Shown: positions 15,383-24,140 of the stretch, one piece after another
How positions within the stretch are numbered: the stretch's first letter is position 1
Layout: every line of letters begins with the position of its first letter
Assembly: GCF_000187995.2 (NCBI RefSeq)
Contig: NZ_AEUW02000001.1
Location: forward strand, 124,001-188,000
DNA from: Streptococcus macacae NCTC 11558
GTDB taxonomy: Bacteria; Bacillota; Bacilli; Lactobacillales; Streptococcaceae
DNA: 64,000 nt
Direction: 5' to 3'
Program-made: the position numbers and the translations under genes
The notes under the pieces: model-generated
Databases searched by the model: none
What the model saw: only the letters and a program-made list of their open reading frames with translations
Told to the model about the DNA's origin: nothing

Positions 15383-15745
15383 GTGAAATATTATGTTCAG
15401 TTGATGATAATTTTACTTTTTTCTTTAATAGGTGAATTATTGTCTAATAGTTTTCGTCTGCCTGTACCGGGTAGTATTATCGGACTTTTTTGTCTTTTCT
15501 TGGCTTTGCAGTTTAATTGGATTCGTTTACGTCACATTAATGATGTTGGTCAGTTTTTATTAGCAAATATGACCATTTTATTTTTACCAGCCGCGGTCGG
15601 TATTATGGATAAGTTTTCTGTGATTGCTCCTTATTTGCTGCCCATTTGCCTCATTGTTTTTGCTGCTATTATCCTTAATATAATTATTATAGCTTTAGTG
15701 GTTCACTTTATTAAAAATCATTATGAAGGAGACTATCCAGAATGA
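15383..15745 (+). CDS. cidA: CidA/LrgA family holin-like protein
   Basis: A 120-residue membrane protein of the CidA/LrgA family with four hydrophobic spans. The family signature LPVPGSIIGLFCLFLAL is at residues 27-43. Such proteins act as holin-like or small-metabolite channels and influence autolysis and overflow metabolism. The start is a GTG at 15383 with AAAGGAG at good distance. It overlaps the next gene by four bases. In mutans streptococci there are two such pairs; the one near the dlt genes is usually called cidAB, and that choice of name is by synteny only. Confidence 0.85.
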   Translation: MKYYVQLMIILLFSLIGELLSNSFRLPVPGSIIGLFCLFLALQFNWIRLRHINDVGQFLLANMTILFLPAAVGIMDKFSVIAPYLLPICLIVFAAIILNIIIIALVVHFIKNHYEGDYPE

Positions 15746-16437
15746 AACTTGTTTTGATGAGTCCGCTTTTTGGCCTTTGGCTGTCTATCTTTGCTTACTT
15801 AGTCGGTATATTAATTTTCAGGCGTTTCCCGCATCCTCTGACAACTCCTTTATTGTTAGCAACGATTATCATTATTGCCTTTTTAAAATTAACACATATT
15901 TCCTATCAAGATTATTATAAAGGCGGTGTTTATCTCAATACTTTAATCGTTCCTTCTACAGTAGCTTTGGGTATCCCTTTGTATCAAACCTTTCATCTAA
16001 TGAGACACCATGCAAGAAGCATTCTTTTGGCTACTTCTTTAGCAGCTCTTGTTAACACAGGCTTTACAGCTATCGTTGCGAAAATTTTTGGAATGAACTT
16101 TTTCTTAGCGATCTCTTTATTTCCTAAATCGGTTACTACGGCTATGGCTGTTGGTATTGTGGATAAAATGCAAGGGATTGCAACAGTAACCCTGGTAGTT
16201 GTTGTGGCAACAGGTATTTTAACAAGCGTTATGGGACCAACATTATTGAAATTATTGAAAATTGAAGATCCTGTGGCTATTGGTTTGGCTTTGGGAGGAA
16301 CAGGCCATGCTATCGGTACTGGAGTTGCCTTAAAATATGGCAGAGTTTCAGGGGCTATGGCAGGCCTGGCTATTGGGATAACAGGTTTGATGTATGTTTT
16401 TATTTCACCTATAGTTGCGGCTATTATCCTAAAATAA
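15742..16437 (+). CDS. cidB: CidB/LrgB family membrane protein
   Basis: A 231-residue polytopic membrane protein of the LrgB/CidB family and partner of the preceding holin-like protein. Conserved blocks include FPKSVTTAMAVGIVDKMQGI in the middle and GGTGHAIGTGVALKYG near the C-terminus. It has about seven hydrophobic spans. The ATGA overlap with the preceding gene shows translational coupling. The pair may export or import small acids such as pyruvate; the substrate cannot be read from sequence. Confidence 0.88.
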   Translation: MKLVLMSPLFGLWLSIFAYLVGILIFRRFPHPLTTPLLLATIIIIAFLKLTHISYQDYYKGGVYLNTLIVPSTVALGIPLYQTFHLMRHHARSILLATSLAALVNTGFTAIVAKIFGMNFFLAISLFPKSVTTAMAVGIVDKMQGIATVTLVVVVATGILTSVMGPTLLKLLKIEDPVAIGLALGGTGHAIGTGVALKYGRVSGAMAGLAIGITGLMYVFISPIVAAIILK

Positions 16438-16452
16438 AAAATGAATAAATGG

Positions 16453-16480
16453 TGAAAGAAGCTTGAAGCTTTCTTTTGTT
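16453..16480 (+). terminator. Terminator after cidB
   Basis: A short stem AAAGAAGCTT/AAGCTTTCTTT is followed by a T-rich end. Confidence 0.6.
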
Positions 16481-16493
16481 AATATAGAGGATA

Positions 16494-16502
16494 TGATAAA
16501 AT
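16494..16502 (+). promoter_or_regulatory. Extended -10 that predicts a leaderless transcript
   Basis: TGA followed by TAAAAT (16497-16502). The expected start, seven bases on, is 16509, the A of the ATG of the next gene. No ribosome site lies at useful distance. Confidence 0.45.
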
Positions 16503-16508
16503 AGATTT

Positions 16509-17435
16509 ATGAGGAAACGTTATAATACCTTAAATGCTTATTATCGCCATATTTTTGGTGAAAAAATTTTCAAAGTGCCGATTGATGCGGGCTTTGACTG
16601 TCCGAATCGTGATGGAACTGTAGCCCGTGGAGGCTGCACTTTTTGTACCGTTTCAGGATCTGGTGATGCTATTGTAGCACCAGAAGCGCCTATTCGGGAA
16701 CAGTTTTATAAAGAAATAGATTTTATGCATCGCAAATGGCCTGAAGTTAGTAAATATTTGGTCTATTTTCAAAATTTTACAAACACTCATGATAAAGTTG
16801 ACCTTATTCAAGAACGATATGAGCAGGCTATTAATGAGCCAGGTGTCATTGGGATTAATATTGGCACGCGTCCGGATTGTTTGCCTGATGAGACCATTGC
16901 TTACTTAGCTGACTTATCAAAGAGGCTGCATGTCACTGTTGAATTAGGTTTACAAACAACTTATGAAAGAACTTCTCAGCTGATTAATCGTGCGCATTCA
17001 TATGAACTGTATGTTGAGACCGTTAAACGTCTGCGCCAATATCCTCAAATTGAAATTGTTTCCCATCTAATCAATGGTCTGCCAGGGGAAAATCATACTA
17101 TGATGCTTGAGAATGTCCGCCGCTGTGTAACAGACAATGATATCCAAGGCATTAAACTTCACTTGCTCCATTTAATGACCAATACACGGATGCAGCGTGA
17201 TTATCATGAAGGCCGCTTACGTCTCTTGAGTCAAAAAGAGTATGTTGATATCATTTGCGATCAGCTGGAAATTATTCCTAAACATATCGTCATTCACCGT
17301 ATTACTGGCGATGCTCCGCGTCATATGCTGATTGGCCCTATGTGGAGCCTAAACAAATGGGAAGTACTTAATGCTATTGATGAGGAGATGGAAAGGCGCA
17401 ACTCTTATCAAGGCTGCAAATTAGAGGTAGTATAA
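16509..17435 (+). CDS. TIGR01212 family radical SAM protein (YtqA/YhcC type)
   Basis: A 308-residue radical S-adenosylmethionine enzyme. The cluster-binding cysteines are C31, C43 and C46, giving the unusual C-x11-C-x2-C spacing of the YhcC/YtqA group. Later blocks YFQNFTNTH, GINIGTRPDCLPDE and VELGLQTTYERTSQLINRAH match that group. The reaction is unknown; related proteins resemble the radical SAM part of Elp3. It is joined to the methyltransferase gene downstream by a one-base overlap (TAATG), and the pair is conserved in Firmicutes, suggesting a joint role, perhaps in tRNA modification. Confidence 0.9.
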   Translation: MRKRYNTLNAYYRHIFGEKIFKVPIDAGFDCPNRDGTVARGGCTFCTVSGSGDAIVAPEAPIREQFYKEIDFMHRKWPEVSKYLVYFQNFTNTHDKVDLIQERYEQAINEPGVIGINIGTRPDCLPDETIAYLADLSKRLHVTVELGLQTTYERTSQLINRAHSYELYVETVKRLRQYPQIEIVSHLINGLPGENHTMMLENVRRCVTDNDIQGIKLHLLHLMTNTRMQRDYHEGRLRLLSQKEYVDIICDQLEIIPKHIVIHRITGDAPRHMLIGPMWSLNKWEVLNAIDEEMERRNSYQGCKLEVV

Positions 17436-17986
17436 TGATAAAAAGACCTATCCAGCTTTCGCATGATTTTTTAGCTGAAGTTTTAGATAAAAACAGCACA
17501 GCTGTTGATGCGACTATGGGAAATGGAAATGATACAGCTTTTTTAGCTAATTTTGCAAAGAAAGTTTATGCTTTTGATGTACAAAAACAGGCTTTGCAAA
17601 AGACAAAACAGCGTTTAGACAGTCTGAATATTACAAATGCCGAGCTTATTTTAGATGGGCATCAAAATTTAGAACAGTATATAAAGGAGCCGATCCGCGC
17701 AGCTATTTTTAATTTAGGCTATCTGCCAAATGCAGACAAATCTATTATTACAAAAGCTGATACAACGCTTTTAGCGATTACTAAAATTCTCAAACAATTA
17801 GAGGCTGGCGGGCGTGTTGCTATTATGATCTATTATGGTCATACTGGCGGTAAACAAGAAAAAGATGCCGTCTTAAATTTTGTCAGTCAGTTGGATCAAA
17901 AGCAGTACACGGCTATGCTTTATCAGCCGCTCAATCAGATGAATAAACCGCCGTTTTTAATTATGGTGGAGAAATTGCTGAATTAG
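17435..17986 (+). CDS. Class I SAM-dependent methyltransferase (YtqB type)
   Basis: A 183-residue methyltransferase of the putative rRNA methylase/YtqB family. The SAM-binding motif I is DATMGNGNDTAFLA at residues 25-38, followed by YAFDVQKQAL (motif II) and FNLGYLP (the NLGYLP block typical of the family). It is coupled to the radical SAM gene. YtqB-like proteins have been linked to wobble-uridine modification in tRNA in Gram-positive bacteria, which would fit the partner gene, but the exact product is not proven here. Confidence 0.85.
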   Translation: MIKRPIQLSHDFLAEVLDKNSTAVDATMGNGNDTAFLANFAKKVYAFDVQKQALQKTKQRLDSLNITNAELILDGHQNLEQYIKEPIRAAIFNLGYLPNADKSIITKADTTLLAITKILKQLEAGGRVAIMIYYGHTGGKQEKDAVLNFVSQLDQKQYTAMLYQPLNQMNKPPFLIMVEKLLN

Positions 17987-18176
17987 ATAAATCAGAAATT
18001 GGCGAAGACAAGGTAATTATGATATACTATGACTGTGATGGTTGCAATTAAAGAAGAGTCACGTAGCTGATTTAATCTTTTTTTGCCTCAAATATAACAG
18101 AAGTGATCTATTGTCTTCTAATGGGGACTCTAGATATTTTCTTTTTTATGATCTTGAAAAGCGAAGGTTTCTTAAA

Positions 18177-18422
18177 ATGAATCAAACAGCAATTACACAG
18201 CATTTATCAGAAATGCGTGAAAAATATTTGGACAAAAAATCAGCCTGTGATATGGCACAAGGTCGGGAGCGTTCTCGCAAAATGGTTAAAATCAAAAAAA
18301 AATTGGTGACACTAGAGCGTGAACGCTGCCAAAAGCTCCTAGGCCAACGGGATCCTAGCCAAATTGATGCTAAAATTGAAGAACAAAAAAAATTATACAG
18401 CCAATGCTGTCGTCAAAAATAA
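18177..18422 (+). CDS. Small conserved hypothetical protein
   Basis: An 81-residue, strongly charged, probably helical protein (MNQTAITQHLSEMREKYLDK, then many K/R/E residues, ending QCCRQK). The start at 18177 is chosen because GCGAAGG lies ten bases upstream; the frame is open further up to a TTG at 18042, but the extra residues look non-coding. The next gene starts 27 bases on, so the two are probably co-transcribed. No family or function was recognised; similar small genes before a cation/proton antiporter are common in streptococci. Confidence 0.6.
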   Translation: MNQTAITQHLSEMREKYLDKKSACDMAQGRERSRKMVKIKKKLVTLERERCQKLLGQRDPSQIDAKIEEQKKLYSQCCRQK

Positions 18423-18449
18423 TAAAATAAATAGAAGCAGGAGGTTTTT

Positions 18450-20537
18450 GTGGAACATCTATTAATTTTAATTTATTGTGTTGCTATTCTGCTGGCCCTG
18501 CTCTTATCTAATATTCTCAGTAAGCTGTTTCCAAAGATTCCCTTGCAGATGATTCAAGTCATTTTGGGAATTGTGATTTCCTTTTTAACTCAGGAACATA
18601 CCATTACCATGGATCCTGAGCTTTTTCTTTCTTTGGTCATTGCGCCCCTCCTTTTTCGTGAGGGAGAAGAAAGTGATATTACCAATGTGATGAGGCATTG
18701 GAGGATGGTACTCTATCTTGTTTTTCCTGTGATTTTAGCAACGACCTTAAGTGTCGGCTGGCTGGCCAATATTCTCTTACCTGTTAGTATTCCTCTTGCG
18801 GCTTGGTTTGCCGTAGGAGCAGCATTGGGGCCGACTGATGCTGTAGCTTTTGCTTCTTTATCTCAGCGTTTTGAATTTCCCAGGTATATCCAAAATATTT
18901 TAAAAGGGGAAGGTCTGCTCAATGATGCCAGCGGTTTGGTTGCTTTTCAGGTCGCTATCCTAGCGTTAACAACAGGGGAATTCTCAGCCTTAGAGGCTAG
19001 TTTTGAATTGATTTGGGTCTTGATTGGCGGTTTTTTAGTTGGTCTTTTATTCTCAACTATCAATCGCAGCATTTTGGCCTTGTTGGAAAATACGGATATT
19101 TCTGATGTTACGAGTTCTATTTTACTGGAGCTGATCTTACCTTTATTATCTTATTTTGTTGCTGAACAAATTCATGCTTCAGGAATTATTGCCGTAGTTG
19201 TGGCGGGAATTTTGCAGGCCAGTCGTTTCAAACGTATTACTTTGCTTGATGCTCGGATTGATTCGGTAACAGACACCGTCTGGCGGACAATTAGCTTTAT
19301 TTTAAACGGCCTAGTCTTTATTTTGTTGGGAACGGAACTGATTCGGATTGTAAAGCCTGTTTTGACTGGTCCAACTTACAGCAATCTGCGCTTAATCGTA
19401 TCTTTATTGGCTATTGTTGGGCTTATCTTTACCCTTCGTTTTATTATGATTTCCTTATTTTACTGGATTCGTCTGCTGCTTTTGAAAAAGCGCAAACCTT
19501 TTAAATCTTATGTTAAAGATGTCCTCATTTTGACGTTTTCAGGTGTTAAGGGCACGGTATCTATTGCTACTATTCTCCTTGTTTCATCTAGTTTAGCGAA
19601 GAAATACCCATTGATGCTGTTTGTAGTAGCAGGGGTGACTTTAATTAGTTTTGTAACAGGGATTTTGCTCTTGCCAAGATTAACTAAGCCCAAAGTACAG
19701 CATAGCAATCATTTAATGGAGATTGCCATTTTAGGTGAGGTCGTTGCAGTTTTAGAAGAGGAAGTCAAAACTGCTCAGAATAAGGGTTCTTATTATGCGG
19801 CTATTGATAATTATCAAAATCGCATTAAACATTTAATTTTAGATGCTGAGGATAATAATACCAAATCTGATCTGGCTAGCTTACAGGCTTTAATCATTCA
19901 AATTGAAGGAGAAGGACTTGAAAAAGCTTTTGATCAAAATAAAATCAGTATTCAGGCCTATCGTCTTTATCAACGCTATCTCAATAATTTGGAACGTGAT
20001 ATTGACCGTGGCTTTATTTCTAGCCTTTCTTATGCTTTGCTGATTTTTGGCCAGCTGCTGCGTTTGCTATTACGGGAACTCTTGACCTTTGGGCGCAGGC
20101 TGCGCAAGCTTAAAGGACTTATCAGCAATAAGCAGTTAGTGCTAACAGCTAAAGATAAGGAAGCTATCAAGACACTTTATTTTGATAATACTGCTATTAT
20201 TCTTGATTCTTTAGAGCAATTAGAAGGAGTCTATGATGGAACCTTGATTGACTATTTACAAGATGCCCGATTGCGTGAGGCCGAAATTTTGAATTCGGAT
20301 GCCTTTATTGATCGGGTCATCACCCGTCTTCGTCCCAATAATATTAAAGAAATGCTGCGTGGCTATCAGCTAGAACGTGATGCTATTTTCAGATATGAGG
20401 AGGATAAGCGGATAACACAGCGTCAAGCGAAACAGTTACGTGAAAATGTTAATCGGCTGGAGGATTATTCACTCAAGGAAAAAGCAAATACCCTACCTTA
20501 TGATATGATTAATTATCGAAGACAGATAAACCAATAA
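18450..20537 (+). CDS. CPA1 family cation/proton antiporter
   Basis: A 695-residue sodium (or potassium)/proton antiporter. Residues 1-415 contain about 12 membrane helices with the family motifs ALGPTDAVAFASLS and GEGLLNDASGLVAF, the second holding the ND pair used in ion exchange. Residues 420-695 form a long hydrophilic, helix-rich cytosolic tail, longer than in bacterial NhaP and probably regulatory. The start is a GTG at 18450 behind a strong AGGAGG. A role in pH and salt homeostasis is inferred from the family; ion choice is not visible. Confidence 0.9.
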   Translation: MEHLLILIYCVAILLALLLSNILSKLFPKIPLQMIQVILGIVISFLTQEHTITMDPELFLSLVIAPLLFREGEESDITNVMRHWRMVLYLVFPVILATTLSVGWLANILLPVSIPLAAWFAVGAALGPTDAVAFASLSQRFEFPRYIQNILKGEGLLNDASGLVAFQVAILALTTGEFSALEASFELIWVLIGGFLVGLLFSTINRSILALLENTDISDVTSSILLELILPLLSYFVAEQIHASGIIAVVVAGILQASRFKRITLLDARIDSVTDTVWRTISFILNGLVFILLGTELIRIVKPVLTGPTYSNLRLIVSLLAIVGLIFTLRFIMISLFYWIRLLLLKKRKPFKSYVKDVLILTFSGVKGTVSIATILLVSSSLAKKYPLMLFVVAGVTLISFVTGILLLPRLTKPKVQHSNHLMEIAILGEVVAVLEEEVKTAQNKGSYYAAIDNYQNRIKHLILDAEDNNTKSDLASLQALIIQIEGEGLEKAFDQNKISIQAYRLYQRYLNNLERDIDRGFISSLSYALLIFGQLLRLLLRELLTFGRRLRKLKGLISNKQLVLTAKDKEAIKTLYFDNTAIILDSLEQLEGVYDGTLIDYLQDARLREAEILNSDAFIDRVITRLRPNNIKEMLRGYQLERDAIFRYEEDKRITQRQAKQLRENVNRLEDYSLKEKANTLPYDMINYRRQINQ

Positions 20538-20546
20538 GAAAGCAGA

Positions 20547-20594
20547 ACAGCAAAACACCTATGACTGCAGCTGCAGTCATAGGTGTTTTGCTGT
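20547..20594. terminator. 48-bp perfect palindrome, bidirectional terminator
   Basis: 24-base arms (starting ACAGCAAAACACCTATGACT) meet without any spacer at 20570/20571. It lies between the convergent antiporter and ABC genes, with A and T runs on the outside of the inner stem. It is unusually long and exact for a terminator. Confidence 0.8.
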
Positions 20595-20654
20595 CCCGGC
20601 TTCATTTTTAGTGACGTTTTGAGGTCAGTACCTTTGTCTTTCTTAGACTTTTCT

Positions 20655-21437
20655 TTATATTTGAGGTTTGATAAAGAAGCGTTGCTCATCAATAGGAATA
20701 ATGGTAACGTGATCATTATAAAAATCAGTGAGAACTTCTGGAGTAATAATGTCATCTTTTTTGCCTTGAGCCGCAATAGTCCCTTTTTTTAGAAGCAAAA
20801 TGTGGTCTATCTTACTAGTAATTTCTTCAGCATGGTGGGTCACATAAAGAATAGTAGGTGTATGCGGAAGGTCCATTACCCTTTCAATTTGCTGCAGCAA
20901 TTTTTCTCTGGCAAAAAGATCAAGACCTGTAGTCGCTTCATCCAAAATAATAATTTCAGGATTATCCATCAGACTTCTGGCAATAAGAAGAAGCTGTTTT
21001 TCACCTTGTGAAAGAGAAGCATAAGCTCGGCCAATGAGCTGCTCTCCTCCAATTGATTTTAGCATCTCTTTTGCTTCATCAATTTCTTTTTTACCATAAG
21101 ATTTGTATAATAAGCTGCTTTTATATTTTCCAGTGAGAACAATTTTTTCGGCCAACATTGTTTTAGGAAGACGTTCAGCAATGAAAGAGCCGACAACCCC
21201 TATTCTTTTTCGCATATCAGGAATGTCACCTTGACCGAATTTAGTACCTAATATTTCAACTTCCCCTTCTGAAAACCAATAGTCAGCCATAATTAATTTT
21301 AAAAGAGTTGTTTTACCTGAACCGTTTAAACCCAGAATAGCCCAATGTTCTCCTTTTTTAACTTCCCAATTGAGATGGTGAAGCAGAATTTTTCCCTGCC
21401 TTTTTAGAGTAACATCTTTCATCGAAATTAATGCCAT
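20655..21437 (-). CDS. ABC transporter ATP-binding protein, stand-alone
   Basis: A 260-residue ABC ATPase with all motifs: Walker A GLNGSGKTT near residue 35, signature LSQGEKQLLLIARS, Walker B IIILDEATTGLD and the switch histidine in YVTHHAEEI. The start at 21437 (MALISMKDV) is supported by AAGGAG; the frame opens 45 codons earlier but into the divergent promoter region. No membrane partner is adjacent. It resembles the YlmA/ModF-like soluble group found alone in streptococci, so the substrate, or even a transport role, is unknown. Confidence 0.85.
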   Translation of the reverse strand: MALISMKDVTLKRQGKILLHHLNWEVKKGEHWAILGLNGSGKTTLLKLIMADYWFSEGEVEILGTKFGQGDIPDMRKRIGVVGSFIAERLPKTMLAEKIVLTGKYKSSLLYKSYGKKEIDEAKEMLKSIGGEQLIGRAYASLSQGEKQLLLIARSLMDNPEIIILDEATTGLDLFAREKLLQQIERVMDLPHTPTILYVTHHAEEITSKIDHILLLKKGTIAAQGKKDDIITPEVLTDFYNDHVTIIPIDEQRFFIKPQI

Positions 21438-21513
21438 TTGAAACTCCTTCGTTGCTTGATTGTTATATATTATAGCATAATTTATGGTAAAATAAGCGCA
21501 TAAGGGAGGAGCT

Positions 21514-22608
21514 ATGTTTAAAAGCAGTAAATTGTTCTTTTGGACAGCCGAAATATTACTGGTTACCATCATTATTTTTACTTGGCGTCAAATGGGAAGT
21601 TTATTTAGCCCTTTTTTCAGTGTGGCTAAAACATTTTTTGTTCCTTTTCTGCTAGGTGGTTTTCTATATTATGTGACCAACCCTATAGTCATTTTTTTAG
21701 AGAAATATCTGAAAATTAGGCGCATGTGGGGGATTATTATTGTTTTTATTATTTTGATTTCTCTGGTGGTTTTATCAATCACAAATCTTATTCCCAGTCT
21801 GATTACGCAGCTGACTGAACTAATAGAAGCCAGTCAAAATATTTATGTAGATCTCCAGTCTCAGTTTAATAAATGGAAAGACAATCCCGCTTTTAAAAAT
21901 ATTGATTTTTCTTCGTTGCTTAAACAGCTAAACTTATCTTATGTTGATATCTTAAAGAATGTTTTAAATAGCGTAACAGTCAGTGTATCAAGTATTGTCA
22001 CCATGATTACCAATACTGTTATGATTTTAGTGCTCTCACCTGTTATTCTCTTTTACTTATTAAAAGATGGTAATGGTCTTTTACCGATGCTAGAAAGAAC
22101 CGTTTTAAAAAATGATGCACACGGGATCACTCAGCTTCTAAAACAGATGAATAAAACCATTTCACGTTATATCAGCGGCGTAGCTATAGACGCTTTGTTT
22201 ATTTTTGTTTTTGCTCTTTTAGGTTATCAAATTATGGGGGTAAAATATGCCTTTCTTTTTGCATTAGTTGCAGGTATTACTAATGTCGTTCCTTATGTAG
22301 GGCCTTATTTAGGTTTAGTGCCAGTTGTTTTGGCTTATGTTGTCAGTGATCCTAAAAAAATGATTATTGCCATTATTTATATTATGATTTTGCAGCAGAT
22401 TGACGGCAATATTGTCTATCCTCGGGTGGTTGGAAGCACTATGAAAATTCACCCCCTGACGATTATGGTGCTTTTGGTATTGGGCGGCAATATGGCTGGC
22501 TTAGTAGGAATGCTAGTTGCTGTACCAGCTTATGCTATCATAAAAGAAATAGTGAAATTTGTAACGAGTGTTTACGAATACCACAAGAAACATAAAAATG
22601 TGTTATAA
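21514..22608 (+). CDS. AI-2E family transporter (PerM-like)
   Basis: A 364-residue membrane protein of the AI-2E/UPF0118 family with about eight membrane helices and a hydrophilic segment between the third and fourth (about 95-150). Family blocks include SRYISGVAIDALFIFVFALL and NVVPYVGPYLGLVP, then LVGGNMAGL-like LVLGGNMAGLVGMLVAVPAY. Members have been proposed to export autoinducer-2 or act as Na+/H+ antiporters; which applies here is open. It is read divergently from the ABC gene and has an AGGGAGGA ribosome site. The next gene follows after 35 bases. Confidence 0.88.
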   Translation: MFKSSKLFFWTAEILLVTIIIFTWRQMGSLFSPFFSVAKTFFVPFLLGGFLYYVTNPIVIFLEKYLKIRRMWGIIIVFIILISLVVLSITNLIPSLITQLTELIEASQNIYVDLQSQFNKWKDNPAFKNIDFSSLLKQLNLSYVDILKNVLNSVTVSVSSIVTMITNTVMILVLSPVILFYLLKDGNGLLPMLERTVLKNDAHGITQLLKQMNKTISRYISGVAIDALFIFVFALLGYQIMGVKYAFLFALVAGITNVVPYVGPYLGLVPVVLAYVVSDPKKMIIAIIYIMILQQIDGNIVYPRVVGSTMKIHPLTIMVLLVLGGNMAGLVGMLVAVPAYAIIKEIVKFVTSVYEYHKKHKNVL

Positions 22609-22643
22609 TAATCTGACTATACTATTTTTAGGGAGAGTTTACG

Positions 22644-23990
22644 ATGGAAGACCCGAGCAGTCAATCCTTGCTTTTACAATTTTTATTACTATTTATTTTA
22701 ACCTTATGCAATGCCTTTTTCTCTGCGACTGAGATGGCTCTGGTATCTTTAAACCGTGCGCGTGTTGAGCAAAAAGCAGAAGAAGGAGAAAAGAAATTTA
22801 TTCGCTTGTTAAGGGTTTTAGAAAAACCAAATAACTTCTTATCTACTATCCAAGTCGGCATTACTTTGATTACTCTTTTATCAGGAGCTAGTCTGGCAGA
22901 GTCTTTAGGCCATGAAATAGCCGCATGGTTTGGAAATTCCGCAACTGCCCACACAGCTGGTAGTTTAATTTCATTGGCTTTCCTTACTTATATTTCTATC
23001 GTTCTTGGAGAATTGTACCCAAAACGAATTGCTATGAATTTAAAAGAAAATTTAGCAGTGATTTCAGCTCCCGTTATCATCTTTCTGGGAAAGCTTGTCA
23101 GTCCTTTTGTCTGGCTGCTATCAGCATCCACCAACCTGCTTAGCCGTATAACTCCTATGCAATTTGACGATGCTGATGAAAAGATGACGCGAGATGAAAT
23201 TGAATATATGCTTACCAATAGTGAAGAGACATTAGATGCTGATGAAATTGAAATGCTTCAAGGTGTTTTCTCATTGGATGAATTAATGGCACGCGAGGTT
23301 ATGGTTCCTCGAACAGATGCTTTTATGGTAGATATTAATGATGATACTACCGAAATTATTCAAGAAATTTTAAAGCAAAATTTTTCTCGGATTCCTGTGT
23401 ATGATGGTGATAGAGATAAGATTATTGGCCTTATTCATACTAAGAAACTTTTAGAAGAAGGCTTTTACCAAGGTTTTGCGGCTATCAACCTAAGACAGAT
23501 TCTTCAAGAACCATTATTTGTGCCAGAAACGATATTTGTAGATGATTTGCTGACTTCTTTACGAAGCACGCAAAAACAAATGGCCATTCTTTTGGATGAG
23601 TACGGTGGTGTTGCAGGACTTGTCACTTTGGAAGATTTACTGGAAGAAATTGTAGGCGAAATTGATGATGAGACAGATAAAACGCCTGTTTTTGTCCGTG
23701 AAATTTTTAAAGATACTTATATTGTATTAGGTACCATGTCGCTAAATGATTTTAATGAATACTTTGAAACAGATCTTGAAAGTGATGATGTGGATACTAT
23801 TGCTGGCTTTTATTTGACTGGAGTTGGCACTATTCCTAGTCAAGAGGAGAAAAATCATTTTGAAGTAGACAGTAATGGAAAGCATCTTGAAATTATTAAC
23901 GATAAGGTTAAAGATGGACGTGTCACCAAATTAAAAATCATTGTAACAGAAATAGAAGAAGAGGAAGAAGAGAAAAATTCTGGAGACTAA
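22644..23990 (+). CDS. CNNM/HlyC-CorC family membrane protein with CBS domains
   Basis: A 448-residue protein of the hemolysin C/CorC (TlyC) family. A DUF21 (CNNM) membrane domain covers about residues 1-190 with three to four helices and the FFSATEMALVSLNRARVEQ block. A CBS pair lies at about 205-340 (motifs VPRTDAFMVD, FSRIPVYDGD and ILLDEYGGVAGLVTLEDLLE), and a CorC_HlyC domain at about 355-440. Such proteins are linked to Mg2+ or Co2+ homeostasis rather than true hemolysis. The C-terminus is unusually acidic (EIEEEEEEKNSGD). It is followed by a strong terminator. Confidence 0.9.
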   Translation: MEDPSSQSLLLQFLLLFILTLCNAFFSATEMALVSLNRARVEQKAEEGEKKFIRLLRVLEKPNNFLSTIQVGITLITLLSGASLAESLGHEIAAWFGNSATAHTAGSLISLAFLTYISIVLGELYPKRIAMNLKENLAVISAPVIIFLGKLVSPFVWLLSASTNLLSRITPMQFDDADEKMTRDEIEYMLTNSEETLDADEIEMLQGVFSLDELMAREVMVPRTDAFMVDINDDTTEIIQEILKQNFSRIPVYDGDRDKIIGLIHTKKLLEEGFYQGFAAINLRQILQEPLFVPETIFVDDLLTSLRSTQKQMAILLDEYGGVAGLVTLEDLLEEIVGEIDDETDKTPVFVREIFKDTYIVLGTMSLNDFNEYFETDLESDDVDTIAGFYLTGVGTIPSQEEKNHFEVDSNGKHLEIINDKVKDGRVTKLKIIVTEIEEEEEEKNSGD

Positions 23991-24035
23991 ACTTGAGCCA
24001 TCATTTTTTATAATATAGGAAATTTAATTTGTTTT

Positions 24036-24089
24036 TAAAAGGGAGCGGTGAGAACTTTTTGTTGGAAGTTCTTTCCTGCTCCCTTTTTT
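24036..24089 (+). terminator. Terminator after the CBS-domain gene
   Basis: A long hairpin with AAAAGGGAGC paired to GCTCCCTTTT and an inner GAACTTTTTG/GAAGTTC stem ends in a T run. Confidence 0.85.
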
Positions 24090-24098
24090 CGTCTAAAA

Positions 24099-24107
24099 TG
24101 TTATAAT
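24099..24107 (+). promoter_or_regulatory. Extended -10 promoter of pflA
   Basis: TGT followed by TATAAT at 24102-24107. A GGGGAGG ribosome site comes next before the ATG at 24141. Confidence 0.5.
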
Positions 24108-24140
24108 AAATGTAAAAAAAATCCATAAGGGGAGGTAACT

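Noticed and set aside
18042..18176. N-terminal extension of the small gene before the antiporter
   Set aside because: It relies on a TTG without a ribosome site; the ATG at 18177 has one and begins the plausible charged protein.
20595..20654. Possible attachment site or mobile element end near the 48-bp palindrome
   Set aside because: No flanking direct repeats or integrase gene; the position between convergent genes fits a terminator.
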